Assembly (NCBI GenBank): GCA_945890485.1
Contig: CAMDCN010000007.1
Location: forward strand, 124,001 to 188,000
Origin: Candidatus Sulfopaludibacter sp. SbA3
GTDB taxonomy: Bacteria > Acidobacteriota > Terriglobia > Bryobacterales > Bryobacteraceae
Length of the DNA stretch: 64,000 nt
Direction: 5' to 3'
In this document: one piece after another, positions 21,113 through 29,555 of the stretch
Layout of the letters: the number at the start of each line of letters is the position of its first letter
How positions within the stretch are numbered: position 1 is the stretch's first letter
Position numbers and translations under genes: made by a program
Notes under the pieces: generated by a model
What the model saw: only the letters and a program-made list of their open reading frames with translations
What the model was told of the DNA's origin: nothing
Databases searched by the model: none

Positions 21113-21974
21113 ACGCGGATATCAGCGCTACGACGGGCCACTCACCGGACCCGTCACCCGCTTCCTCGCCGTTCCCCGGTTCGTTTGGCCCAAACTCCTA
21201 GGCCAGCGCTTCGTCGTCATCCTCCTCGTCCTTTCGCTCTTCTGGCCGCTCATGTGCGCCGGGTTCATCTACGTCTCCAATCACGCCGACCTGCTCCCCA
21301 GCCTCGGCAGCGGCGGCGACGACGGCATCCGCAAAATGCTCGCCATCGACGGCAAATTCTTCGCTATCTTCATGAACGTCCAATCGACGTTCGCCATTCT
21401 CCTGGCCGCCATCGCCGGCCCCGGCCTCATCGCCCCGGACCTCGCCAACAACGCCTTGCCGCTCTATTTCGCCCGGCCCCTCTCCCGCTGGACGTACATC
21501 GGCGCACGCATGATGGTCCTCTTCGGCGTCCTCTCTCTCGTCACGCTGATCCCCGGACTTTTCGTCTTCATCATGCAGGCCAGCCTTGCCAGCACCGCGT
21601 GGCTCCAAGCCAACTGGTACCTCGGCCAGGGCATGGTGCTTGGCTTCCTGCTCTATATCGTCATGGTCTCGCTCATCGCGCTCACCTGTTCGGCGTACGT
21701 CAAGTGGCGCGTCGTCGCCGGTGCCCTCGTCCTCGCGTTCTTCTTCGTGCTCGCCGGCGCTTCGCAGATCATTAACCAGGTGCTCCGCGTCGAATGGGGC
21801 TCGCTGCTGAATCCGGGCTTCGCCATCTACACCGTCTGGTGCGCCCTGCTCGGCGTCGAACCCACCGACGATGCACCCGGAGCCTGGGACTGCTTCACGG
21901 TTCTGCTGCTCATGCTCGGCGCCTTGCTCGCCGTTCTGCTCCGCAAACTCCGCCCGGTGGAGGTGGTCTCATGA
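21099..21974 (+). CDS. ABC-2-type transporter permease
   Basis: 291 residues with about six hydrophobic segments (near residues 45-65, 100-125, 140-165, 180-205, 210-235, 260-285). A soluble loop lies between helices 1 and 2 (HADLLPSLGSGGDDGIRKML). The segment NNALPLYFARPLSRWTYIGARM is typical of ABC-2 permeases. It pairs with the ATPase just upstream, with which it overlaps, and its stop overlaps the ATG of the second ATPase (ATGA). Substrate unknown. Confidence 0.9.
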   Translation: MAVFKRGYQRYDGPLTGPVTRFLAVPRFVWPKLLGQRFVVILLVLSLFWPLMCAGFIYVSNHADLLPSLGSGGDDGIRKMLAIDGKFFAIFMNVQSTFAILLAAIAGPGLIAPDLANNALPLYFARPLSRWTYIGARMMVLFGVLSLVTLIPGLFVFIMQASLASTAWLQANWYLGQGMVLGFLLYIVMVSLIALTCSAYVKWRVVAGALVLAFFFVLAGASQIINQVLRVEWGSLLNPGFAIYTVWCALLGVEPTDDAPGAWDCFTVLLLMLGALLAVLLRKLRPVEVVS

Positions 21975-22903
21975 GCGACGACCTAATTCTGTTCCACAAC
22001 GTATCGAAATTCTACGGGGACGTGCTCGGTGTCAACAAGGTGGACCTCCGCATCCCGCCCGGCATCACGAGCCTTGTCGGCCCCAACGGCTCCGGCAAGA
22101 CGACACTGATGAACCTCATGACCGGCTTGGTCCATCCCGGCAACGGCACCATCTCCGTCCGTGGCGTCTCGCCCTTCGCGCCGGAAAAGTTGATGCGGAT
22201 CCTCGGCTACGCCACGCAGTACGACGCTGCCCCGCGCGGGGTCACCGGCTTCGGCTTCGTCCTCGCGGGCCTGCTGCTCCACGGCTACCCCCGCGCGGAA
22301 GCGGAACGCCGCGCCGCGCTCGCCATTGAAACCGTCGCGCTCACCCACGCCTCTTCCCGCAAGATCGCGGCCTATTCAAAAGGAATGCGCCAACGCATTC
22401 GCCTCGCGCAGGCCATCGCCCATGAGCCCGAAGTCCTCGTCCTCGACGAGCCTTTGAACGGCCTCGACCCCCTCGTCCGCGCCGAAACCATCGCCTTGTT
22501 CCGGGATTACGCCGCCCGAGGCCGCCACGTCATCCTCTCCAGCCACGTCCTGCAGGAAGTCGACGTTTTCTCCGACCAGGTCATCCTCATCGCGAATGGC
22601 ATGATCGTCGCCGAAGGCGAGATCCGCAACGTCCGCGACGAGATCAACGAACATCCCAGCCAGTTCCTTCTGCATTGCCAGGAACCATCTCGCGTGGCCG
22701 CCCTTCTGTTCGAGCAGGCGGAGGTCCTCGCCGTGAAAATCGACCCCGAAGGCCGAGGCGTCCTCGTCACGACTCGCCATCGCGACGCCTTCGCCGCTGC
22801 CGTGCAGCGCATCGCCCTTAGCGGCATTGAAATCGACGGAGTCCTGCCCATGGACGAGAACGTCGACGCACTCTACGAATACTTGATTGGAGGCGGCAAG
22901 TGA
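21971..22903 (+). CDS. ABC-2-type transporter ATP-binding protein (second in operon)
   Basis: 310 residues from ATG 21971 (MSDDLILFHNVSKFYGDVLG). The track start at 21794 lies inside the permease gene in another frame and is rejected. It has Walker A GPNGSGKTT, signature YSKGMRQRIRLAQAI, Walker B VLVLDEPLNGLDP and H-loop LSSHVLQEV. ATGA overlap with the permease upstream and GTGA overlap with the permease downstream place it firmly in the operon. It differs clearly from the first ATPase, so this is a second transporter or a heterodimeric partner rather than a recent duplicate. Confidence 0.93.
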   Translation: MSDDLILFHNVSKFYGDVLGVNKVDLRIPPGITSLVGPNGSGKTTLMNLMTGLVHPGNGTISVRGVSPFAPEKLMRILGYATQYDAAPRGVTGFGFVLAGLLLHGYPRAEAERRAALAIETVALTHASSRKIAAYSKGMRQRIRLAQAIAHEPEVLVLDEPLNGLDPLVRAETIALFRDYAARGRHVILSSHVLQEVDVFSDQVILIANGMIVAEGEIRNVRDEINEHPSQFLLHCQEPSRVAALLFEQAEVLAVKIDPEGRGVLVTTRHRDAFAAAVQRIALSGIEIDGVLPMDENVDALYEYLIGGGK

Positions 22904-23940
22904 ACCAGATCTGGATCATCGCCAAGCTCGAAATCCGCCGGGCGTTTTTCTCCCGCCGCGCTCTCTGGGTCTATCTCTTGGCGCTCTTTCCCGCGGTGCT
23001 CTTCTTCGGCCACGGCATTAGCGTGCAGTACCGGCGTAGTGAGTATGCCGGCAAGCCCGTCACGCCAGCCGCCATCCTCGATCGTCTCCCCGTCGGCACT
23101 CCCGATACGGAGGCCCTCGCCACCGCGGGCCAGCCGATTTCAGACCGGAAGTGGCGGCGACGCGACATCAATCGGCGCTCCATGCAGTATTTTGATGGCA
23201 GCAACCGTGTCTGGCTCGAGTTTGAAAACGGCGCGCTCAAAAGCACTACCCGCCGTGCCCTCAACTCGTTTGAGGAGGACAGCAAAGTCTACGCCGGCGT
23301 CTTTCAGTTCTTCTACCTCCGGCTTGCCATCTTCTTCGGCTGCCTCGGTATCTTCATCAACCTCTTCCGCGGAGAGATGATCGACAAGTCGCTCCACTAC
23401 TGGTTCCTTGCTCCTGTCCGCCGCGAGATCCTCCTGCTCGGCAAGTACTGTGCCGGCCTCATTGCCTCCGCGGTCATCTTTGGCGGAGGCGCTCTGCTCA
23501 GCTTTGGGGCATTGCTCTCCTACCAATCAAGCGCCGACCTCCAAAACTACCTCCAAACCGACGCTCTCTATCACGGCACCTGGTACGTCCTCTCCGCCAT
23601 GCTTGGTTGCGTCGGCTACGGCAGCGTCTTTCTCGCCGCCGGCTTGCTGCTTCGCAACCCCATCATCCCGGCCCTCGTCATGCTGCTCTGGGAGTCCATC
23701 AACGGCTTTCTCCCGGAGCTCCTGCAGAAGTTCAGTGTGCTGCACTACCTGCAATCCATCTGCCCCGTGGCGCCGCCGCTCGACCCCAACGTGCCGCCGC
23801 TGCTGCGCCTGATCCTCGCGCCCGCCGCGCCGACGTCCACCTGGGCGGCTATCCTCGGCCTGCTCGCCCTTACGGCACTCGTACTGTACGCGGCCTCCCG
23901 CACCGTCCGCCGCCTCGAAATCAACTACGGCACGGAGTAG
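22900..23940 (+). CDS. ABC-2-type transporter permease (second in operon)
   Basis: 346 residues, starting at GTG 22900 (GTGA overlap). The first helix (about 22-42) is followed by a periplasmic domain of about 90 residues (RRSEYAGKPVTPAAIL ... FDGSNRVWLEFENG). Five further hydrophobic segments lie between 140 and 335. The segment LFRGEMIDKSLHYWFLAPVRREILLLGKY matches the ABC-2 coupling region. It is the last gene of the sigma/FecR/ABC operon. The convergent propeller gene ends 5 bases after its stop. Confidence 0.88.
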   Translation: MNQIWIIAKLEIRRAFFSRRALWVYLLALFPAVLFFGHGISVQYRRSEYAGKPVTPAAILDRLPVGTPDTEALATAGQPISDRKWRRRDINRRSMQYFDGSNRVWLEFENGALKSTTRRALNSFEEDSKVYAGVFQFFYLRLAIFFGCLGIFINLFRGEMIDKSLHYWFLAPVRREILLLGKYCAGLIASAVIFGGGALLSFGALLSYQSSADLQNYLQTDALYHGTWYVLSAMLGCVGYGSVFLAAGLLLRNPIIPALVMLLWESINGFLPELLQKFSVLHYLQSICPVAPPLDPNVPPLLRLILAPAAPTSTWAAILGLLALTALVLYAASRTVRRLEINYGTE

Positions 23941-23945
23941 CGCCG

Positions 23946-24980
23946 CTATACTTTTTTGAGCTTCGTCACACGGCCTACTTCCACCCATTCGGCCACATAA
24001 ATGTCGCCGTTGGGTGCGAAGCAGGCCGCATGCGGCGCCACGAACTTGCCCGGCGTAAAAGCCGACCGCTCCTGATTCCGAATCCCTTCGTACGTCTTCC
24101 CGTCCGCCTGCCGTCCATCGCCAAGCTGCACCAGCGGCCGGTTCTGCTTATCGAACAAGGTCACAACAGCTTTCAAGTCCGGCATCAGCAATGTGTCGCC
24201 GAGAAAGTCGAACGTGCTCGGCCACCGCACCCCATCCTTCACCATCTGCAGCGGACGCCCGTTCAAATCGAAGTACTGAATCCGCGAGTTCGCCCCGCGC
24301 TCGCCCACCATCAGCAGCGGCGTCCCGCTCCGCGTATCGATCCCGATCGCGTGCGGCCAAATCGTCGTCCCCGGCCCGGTCTCTTTGTCCTTGTTCGCGT
24401 CCATTAACTGCCGCGTCCCGCCGAACGTTCGAATATAGTTCGTCTTCGCGTCGTACTGATGGATGTGGAACTTCCCATACCCATCCGCCACGTAGATATC
24501 CCCATTCGGGGCAATCGCTAAGTTCGACGGCTTATACTCGCTCGCCTTCGCGTAGACGCCCGCCATCACCGGCACATGGATCGTCCACACAACTTCGCCG
24601 TCCAGCGTCGTCTTCCGCACGAACCCCTTCACGTTGTCGCAGTGATAAAGGAACTCGTCGCTCCCTTCCCGCCGTAGCGTCAGCCCGTGCGCCCCGCCCC
24701 GCATCTCCGCGCCCCAGCTCTTGATGAACTTTCCGTCCGGATCAAAGATCGCGATCGCGTCCGCCGACTGGCTATCCTTGTGCACGGTGTGCGCGATGAT
24801 TACGCGCCCCTGGCGGTCCATCACAATCCCATGCGTATTCCCAAACCGGTGCGTACCTGGCAACTGCGGCCAGTCGTGATGCGCCTCATACTGATACGCA
24901 CCCGATCCCATCATGGGGACCTTTGCCTGACCATACGCCGCCGCTGCGGCCGACACGAAAAACGAACGCCGGGTAATCAC
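23946..24980 (-). CDS. Exported NHL-type beta-propeller protein
   Basis: 344 residues starting at GTG 24980. It has a short twin-arginine-like leader (MITRRSFFVSAAAAAYGQA) and then propeller-like repeats with HGIVMDRQGRVIIAH, AIFDPDGKFIKSWG, NLAIAPNGDIYVADGYG, HAIGIDTRSG and AACFAPNGDIYVAEWVEVGRV. This resembles the six-bladed NHL / peptidyl-amidating-lyase-like family. Such proteins bind ligands or act as lyases or lactonases; no catalytic assignment is possible here. The GTG start overlaps the stop of the gene upstream (TAGTG). It is the last gene of a long minus-strand array. Confidence 0.75.
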   Translation of the reverse strand: MITRRSFFVSAAAAAYGQAKVPMMGSGAYQYEAHHDWPQLPGTHRFGNTHGIVMDRQGRVIIAHTVHKDSQSADAIAIFDPDGKFIKSWGAEMRGGAHGLTLRREGSDEFLYHCDNVKGFVRKTTLDGEVVWTIHVPVMAGVYAKASEYKPSNLAIAPNGDIYVADGYGKFHIHQYDAKTNYIRTFGGTRQLMDANKDKETGPGTTIWPHAIGIDTRSGTPLLMVGERGANSRIQYFDLNGRPLQMVKDGVRWPSTFDFLGDTLLMPDLKAVVTLFDKQNRPLVQLGDGRQADGKTYEGIRNQERSAFTPGKFVAPHAACFAPNGDIYVAEWVEVGRVTKLKKV

Positions 24981-25909
24981 TACAATCCAACGTACCGCAA
25001 GATCTTCCGCGCCTCACCTTCGGCAATCTGCAGATTCTCCCGCGCCGAATCGAACTGCTTCTGCTCCAGGTACTCCTTCGCCAAATCCAGCGACAGGTTC
25101 ATCCGCGTCGACGACTTCACCAGATCCGGCGTCAGCGCCAGTCCCCGGCTTTCGACGCTCGCCTGCACCGGCGCCACCGCGTTCTTTGCAGAATATACTG
25201 TCGCCAGCACGTTGTAGTACCGGTCCCGCAACTCCCGCCACTGCACGCGCTCTTCCGGGTTCAACGTGCCCTCGTCGAGCCGGGGATACTCCGCGCTCGT
25301 CGGCGCCGCCGTCTTCACCGGCGCTTGCAGATACGCCTCCGGAATGCCGCGCTGCTCCTGCTGCCGTTGCTGTCCGCCAATCGGCACCGACATCCAGATC
25401 GGAATCGACCCGCCCAGCGCATTCACCCGTCCACCCACAAACGCCAACTGTCCCCGAACATTGGGATCGTTCGGATTCTCATTCGCCAATTGGTTCAGAA
25501 TGATCGCTGAGTTGTTGTAGCTGTGGATCGCCCCCTCGCGGTCAAGGTGCCGCTGGTCCGCTTCCTGCATCCGGCCCAACCGGTTGAAAGCCCCCGAAAG
25601 CGCCAAACCCAACGAAGGATCATTCCCGGCCAGTCCCCGGATCGCGCCCAAGTACGCCGAAGCCCGGCCCACGAAAGCCCGCCGCTGCGGCGTCCATCCC
25701 GGCTGCGCCTGAAACGCCGGCATGTACTGCTGATCGAACCAATTGTTGAACGCGTTCACATCCCGCAAGCGATCCTGCCGGTAGCCCTGCGAAACCTGCG
25801 CGTTCCCGCGCGGCGCGGTCTGCTCGAACTTGTTTTCCAACCCCTGCAGGAAACCCATCGGCTGGCCCCACGCCGACGAAACGAATAGAACGAACCAAAC
25901 CGCGCGCAT
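24980..25909 (-). CDS. Exported helical protein of unknown function
   Basis: 309 residues from ATG 25909, which begins a signal peptide (MRAVWFVLFVSSAWGQ); the track's earlier start overlaps the upstream gene and is not used. I do not recognise a named domain. The mature protein is predicted mostly helical by eye: residues 60-165 (AFVGRASAYLGAIRGLAG, EADQRHLDREGAIHSYNNSAIILNQLANENPNDP) and 215-309 (LRDRYYNVLATVYSAKNA, LSLDLAKEYLEQKQFDSARENLQIAEGEA) look like TPR-like helix pairs. A Gln-rich spacer (GGQQRQQEQRG) lies between. It sits one base after the CsgG-like gene upstream, so it is probably part of the same assembly. Confidence 0.7.
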   Translation of the reverse strand: MRAVWFVLFVSSAWGQPMGFLQGLENKFEQTAPRGNAQVSQGYRQDRLRDVNAFNNWFDQQYMPAFQAQPGWTPQRRAFVGRASAYLGAIRGLAGNDPSLGLALSGAFNRLGRMQEADQRHLDREGAIHSYNNSAIILNQLANENPNDPNVRGQLAFVGGRVNALGGSIPIWMSVPIGGQQRQQEQRGIPEAYLQAPVKTAAPTSAEYPRLDEGTLNPEERVQWRELRDRYYNVLATVYSAKNAVAPVQASVESRGLALTPDLVKSSTRMNLSLDLAKEYLEQKQFDSARENLQIAEGEARKILRYVGL

Positions 25910-25910
25910 C

Positions 25911-26876
25911 TTATTTCTTCTCCACTCGATCGCCCTCTTTGGGCGGTTGGCCACCATTAAACGAACCGATAGCGATCTTCTCGCGCACCGACGTGATCTT
26001 CAGGCTGCCCACCGGCGCCGTCACCACATCGAGCACTTCCTTCGTCACCGGATCCTTCACTTCTTTCACGATCCGCGAAACCTCAAACGTATCACCCACC
26101 TGCACACCGGCCGACGAGCCAACGTTGATGTAGACGCTTCCGCCTTCCACCGCCGCCACCCGGCCCTCAATATCAATCTGCCGCGTACTCGAAACACCGC
26201 CCGCCTGCGCATTCACCTGTTCGGCCAATTTGTCACAAGCATCAATCACGGCCTCGCCGATAATCGTGCTCGCGAAGTTGGTCGACGTGAAATCCACGCC
26301 GCCCCCCACGCCCACGCCGCCCGCAAACACATTCGCAAAGCCGCCCCGCGACGACCGCTTCGATTCGCCACGCGCCTCGCCGGTCATCACGATCTCGGAC
26401 GACTCGTTGTCGACCATCCGAAAGTTCAACACCACGACCGCCTTGCCTTCGTTGTTCCGCAGTCCGCCGGAGCCGCCCGCGCCAGGCACCACAACGCCAG
26501 CCGAGCCGCTGCGCCGCCGGTCGTCCCGGCCGAACACGACAACGTCGCCCATGACCGTGAAGTCCGCCCCGCGAATCTGCCCGATCCGCGCCTGCGTCCC
26601 CTTCTTCACACGGCCGCTGGCGCCAAAATCCTGCTCCTTCAGCACGGTGCCCACCTTGTTGCGCTCGACGACGGTGAACTTGCCGCCCTGGGCAATCCTC
26701 TTCACCATCAGCGCGCTCATGCCCTTCCCAAGGTCCACCTGTGTGCCGAACATCGCCGCGCCCACGTCACGGACGGTCGCGAAATCGAAGTCCTCCACGG
26801 CCAAGCTGCGCTTCGTCTGCGCCAACATCGCTGGCGCCCCGGCCAACACCGAAAGAACTACACGTCGGGTGATCAT
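25911..26876 (-). CDS. CsgG-family protein (short paralogue)
   Basis: 321 residues. The leader MITRRVVLSVLAGAPAMLAQ has no lipobox cysteine. A CsgG-like core follows: LAVEDFDFATVRDVGAAMFGTQVDLGKGMSALMVKRI, FTVVERNKVGTVLKEQDF, GADFTVMGDVVVFG and VIVTGEARGESKR. In curli systems CsgG is an outer-membrane lipoprotein pore that exports curlin; related proteins act in other export or flagellar assemblies. It is a clear paralogue of the next gene upstream, sharing nearly every motif, and starts one base after that gene ends. No curlin-like repeat protein (csgA/csgB) is in the window. Confidence 0.82.
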   Translation of the reverse strand: MITRRVVLSVLAGAPAMLAQTKRSLAVEDFDFATVRDVGAAMFGTQVDLGKGMSALMVKRIAQGGKFTVVERNKVGTVLKEQDFGASGRVKKGTQARIGQIRGADFTVMGDVVVFGRDDRRRSGSAGVVVPGAGGSGGLRNNEGKAVVVLNFRMVDNESSEIVMTGEARGESKRSSRGGFANVFAGGVGVGGGVDFTSTNFASTIIGEAVIDACDKLAEQVNAQAGGVSSTRQIDIEGRVAAVEGGSVYINVGSSAGVQVGDTFEVSRIVKEVKDPVTKEVLDVVTAPVGSLKITSVREKIAIGSFNGGQPPKEGDRVEKK

Positions 26877-28244
26877 TTATTTCTGCACCTTCTTCGCCAG
26901 AAAGCCCACCTCGGGCTTCGCCGTTCCGTTATAGGCTCCGATAGCCACGCGATCCCGCACTTCGGTCACAATCAGGTCGCCCACCTTCTCCGTCACCATA
27001 TCGATCACGTCTTTGGTCACCGGATCTTTCACTTCGCGCAGGATCTTGTGCACTTCGAAACGGTCGCATTTATGAACGCCCTCGAACGAGCCCGTCGACA
27101 GGTAGATCTGCGGTCCGGAAACCTCAGCCACGCGGGACTCGATGTCGAGATTCCGCATTTGGATCTTGCTTTCATTGCCGTTCAGGTCGGCAGCCAGTTT
27201 GTCCACGCTCTGCATGGTGGCTTCTCCGATAATCGTCTGGCCAAAGTTGGCCGAAGTCATATCCACCGACGCCGCGCCGCCGCCCCGGTTCACCAGCGCG
27301 CCCACATCCACGCCGTTCTGTTTCCGGCTCGATTCGCCTCTCGCCTCGCCCGTAGCAATCACTTCGCTCGTCTCCGCGTCCACCAGCCGGAACGAAATCA
27401 CCACCACGGCCTTGTCTTCGCCCGTTTTGATCTTCAGCCCGCCCAGCGCCCGCGGCCCAACGCCGAAGCCGCCTATCGACTTCCGCTTGTCATCCCGGCC
27501 AAAGGTCACAATCGTGCCCATCAGAATCGCATCGGCGCCGGTGATCCGGCCCAAACGCGCCTGCGAACCCTGCTTCACGCGGTTCGAAGCGCCAAAGTCC
27601 TGCTCAGCCATCACCTTCTTGATGTTCGACCGTTCCACGATCCGGAACTTGCCCTGTTCCGCCAACCGCTTGGTGAACATGGCCAAAATGCCCTTGCCGA
27701 TATCCACTTGGGTGCCGAACACTGCCTGCACCGAGGTCCGGACGGCGCCATAGTCGAACTCATCCACGGCCACCACCCGCTTGCGATCGCCTGAGGGCGC
27801 ATCACAAGCAATGGTCGATAAGTTCGTGTTCCAGGTTGCCGCCGCCACTGGCGTAGCCACCGGCGCGCTCTTGGCACTCGGCGCGGCCGGTGCCGCAGCC
27901 GCCGCAGGTGTCCCGTTCATCGAATTGCTCAGCGCCACAATCACGTTGTCCGACGCCCCCGCTTCTTTGAAGCGGATCAGATCATCCGGCGTCACTTTCA
28001 GCGTCTTTCCTGCCGCGTTGATCGACGAAATCACGCTTGCGTCGGGCAACTTCAACGTCACTAACTTAAAAATTTTGTCCAGCGCAGAGGCGGCCGGCGC
28101 GGCGGCGGGCCTGGCTGCCGCCGGCTTGGCCACAACAGCAGGCTTAGCGACTGTAGGCTTCGCCGGAGCAGGCTTCGGTGCCTGGGCGAATACCAGAGCG
28201 CCGCTAACGGCCATGGCGACGGTAGTACGAAAGAACGGGTTCAT
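26877..28244 (-). CDS. CsgG-family protein with N-terminal linker domain (long paralogue)
   Basis: 455 residues with an AGGAG ribosome-binding site ten bases before the ATG. A signal peptide (MNPFFRTTVAMAVSGALVFAQ, no lipobox Cys) is followed by a Lys/Pro/Ala-rich linker (residues 22-55). Next is a small helical module (about 58-110, TPDDLIRFKEAGASDNVIVAL) of a type common in Acidobacteria. The CsgG core runs about 150-450: VVAVDEFDYGAVRTSVQAVFGTQVDIGKG, FRIVERSNIKKVMAEQDFG, ADAILMGTIVTFG, VIATGEARGESSR. The core parallels the adjacent short paralogue. The two may form a hetero-oligomeric ring or act on different cargo (inference). Confidence 0.83.
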   Translation of the reverse strand: MNPFFRTTVAMAVSGALVFAQAPKPAPAKPTVAKPAVVAKPAAARPAAAPAASALDKIFKLVTLKLPDASVISSINAAGKTLKVTPDDLIRFKEAGASDNVIVALSNSMNGTPAAAAAPAAPSAKSAPVATPVAAATWNTNLSTIACDAPSGDRKRVVAVDEFDYGAVRTSVQAVFGTQVDIGKGILAMFTKRLAEQGKFRIVERSNIKKVMAEQDFGASNRVKQGSQARLGRITGADAILMGTIVTFGRDDKRKSIGGFGVGPRALGGLKIKTGEDKAVVVISFRLVDAETSEVIATGEARGESSRKQNGVDVGALVNRGGGAASVDMTSANFGQTIIGEATMQSVDKLAADLNGNESKIQMRNLDIESRVAEVSGPQIYLSTGSFEGVHKCDRFEVHKILREVKDPVTKDVIDMVTEKVGDLIVTEVRDRVAIGAYNGTAKPEVGFLAKKVQK

Positions 28245-28298
28245 AGAAAGAGACTCCTGCTATCCAATAGCTAACGCGCAATTGGCGGTCGAAAGGTA

Positions 28299-29555
28299 TC
28301 AAAAACTGTAGCGGAAGGCCAACGCCAGATGTGAATTCCGCCGGAACTGTCCGAGAAAGTCCGTGTTTTGCCCGCGGATAAGGGTTCCGCCGGTGCGCAC
28401 CGACCAGTGATCGTTGAACGAGTGGGTGTATTCACCACGGATCCAAACTCCATCTCCATTCTGCCTCAGTGCAGCATCCACCGCGACCGTGTCACGCGGA
28501 TTCAGTTGCAAACTAGCCCGGCCCAGAAAGCTTCGCGTCAATCCCCGGTCCGGCGCGAAGTCAAACAGGTTCCGCCGGGCCGTCACGTACTCTCCCGCAT
28601 ACCCTCCCACGAACGTCCATTCTCCGCTTTGCCGCTCCGCCTGCACCACGTATTGAAAGTAGTTATCCGCCGCGGGCGTCGAACTCGCAAAGTACCCGCC
28701 CTCAGCCTTCAGAGTGAACCAGCGGTTCGGCGCCGCCACCGCCCCACCCACCATCCGCAACTGCGCAAAGTAGTTGAACAGTTCCAGCCGCAAATCCGGA
28801 AACGTCGAGATTCGCCCATCAATCAGTGGCAGATGGTTGTGCCCCTGATAGAACACGCCCGAAGCCTCATACCCCCGCCCCACGTGGTTCCACCGCACGC
28901 CCCACTGCTGCCCGGCAGGCAGCGTCGCCTTCCCCTGCCGCAGCACTAACTCCACAGGAAAATCCACCGGCGCCTCCGGCCCCTGCCCCAGCACGTCCCC
29001 TGCCCCGCCCCACCGCTGCAGCAGCAGCGGGCTCCGGCTCGGCGTGAACCGTGGCTGCCACACCACGTCCACCGTGTCGCCCCCACTCTCCCACGTCACC
29101 CGCCCGGCCATCACCGCCAGATACTCCGTATCCACCACGTTCAAAAAATCGCGCGGCGCAAACCGGTCCAGCGGGTTCAGAATATCCGCCTTCCCCCAGC
29201 GAATAAACTGTTTGCCCGCCTCCGCCGTCCACTTCCCCCGGTTCGCTGTCAGACTGAATCGCCGCAGCGACACCGCCGGCCGCAGCATCCCCCGGTCCTG
29301 CCAATCAATGCGCCACTGCCGCTCCGTCTGCCGATGCGAATCCGTCCGTCCATCAATAGCGCCGTTGAACTTCAGCCACGGTGTCAGCTTCCATCCCATT
29401 TCATAGCGCAGCAGAATATCGCCAATCGCCCGGCCGCTATCGCTTGGCGCGGCCTGCGGAAAAATCGTCCCCCGCGTCTCTACGAATCCCCGCTGCGAAA
29501 AGCCCTGCCCCCACACCGGCAAACAGCAAATCGCAGCTAGGGCCCAGCGCTTCAT
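28299..29555 (-). CDS. Outer-membrane beta-barrel protein, porin-like
   Basis: 418 residues from ATG 29555 (MKRWALAAICCLPVWGQ signal peptide), overlapping the LolA-like stop by ATGA. The rest alternates polar and aromatic residues as in transmembrane beta strands. It ends in a terminal aromatic residue (HLALAFRYSF), the usual Bam-recognition signature of outer-membrane barrels. Segments such as WGKADILNPLDRFAPRDFLNVVDTEYL recall the DUF1302/alginate-export-like porins that often accompany FtsX/LolA-like operons. Probable role: outer-membrane component of the transporter encoded by the next three genes. The exact family is not certain. Confidence 0.72.
   Translation of the reverse strand: MKRWALAAICCLPVWGQGFSQRGFVETRGTIFPQAAPSDSGRAIGDILLRYEMGWKLTPWLKFNGAIDGRTDSHRQTERQWRIDWQDRGMLRPAVSLRRFSLTANRGKWTAEAGKQFIRWGKADILNPLDRFAPRDFLNVVDTEYLAVMAGRVTWESGGDTVDVVWQPRFTPSRSPLLLQRWGGAGDVLGQGPEAPVDFPVELVLRQGKATLPAGQQWGVRWNHVGRGYEASGVFYQGHNHLPLIDGRISTFPDLRLELFNYFAQLRMVGGAVAAPNRWFTLKAEGGYFASSTPAADNYFQYVVQAERQSGEWTFVGGYAGEYVTARRNLFDFAPDRGLTRSFLGRASLQLNPRDTVAVDAALRQNGDGVWIRGEYTHSFNDHWSVRTGGTLIRGQNTDFLGQFRRNSHLALAFRYSF

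Noticed and set aside
25830-27794. 654-residue plus-strand ORF
   Set aside because: Antisense shadow of the two CsgG-like genes; composition is Arg/His/Pro-rich with no recognisable domain.
25911-28244. A complete curli system
   Set aside because: No curlin (CsgA/B), CsgE or CsgF-like gene is present and the CsgG-like proteins lack lipoboxes.
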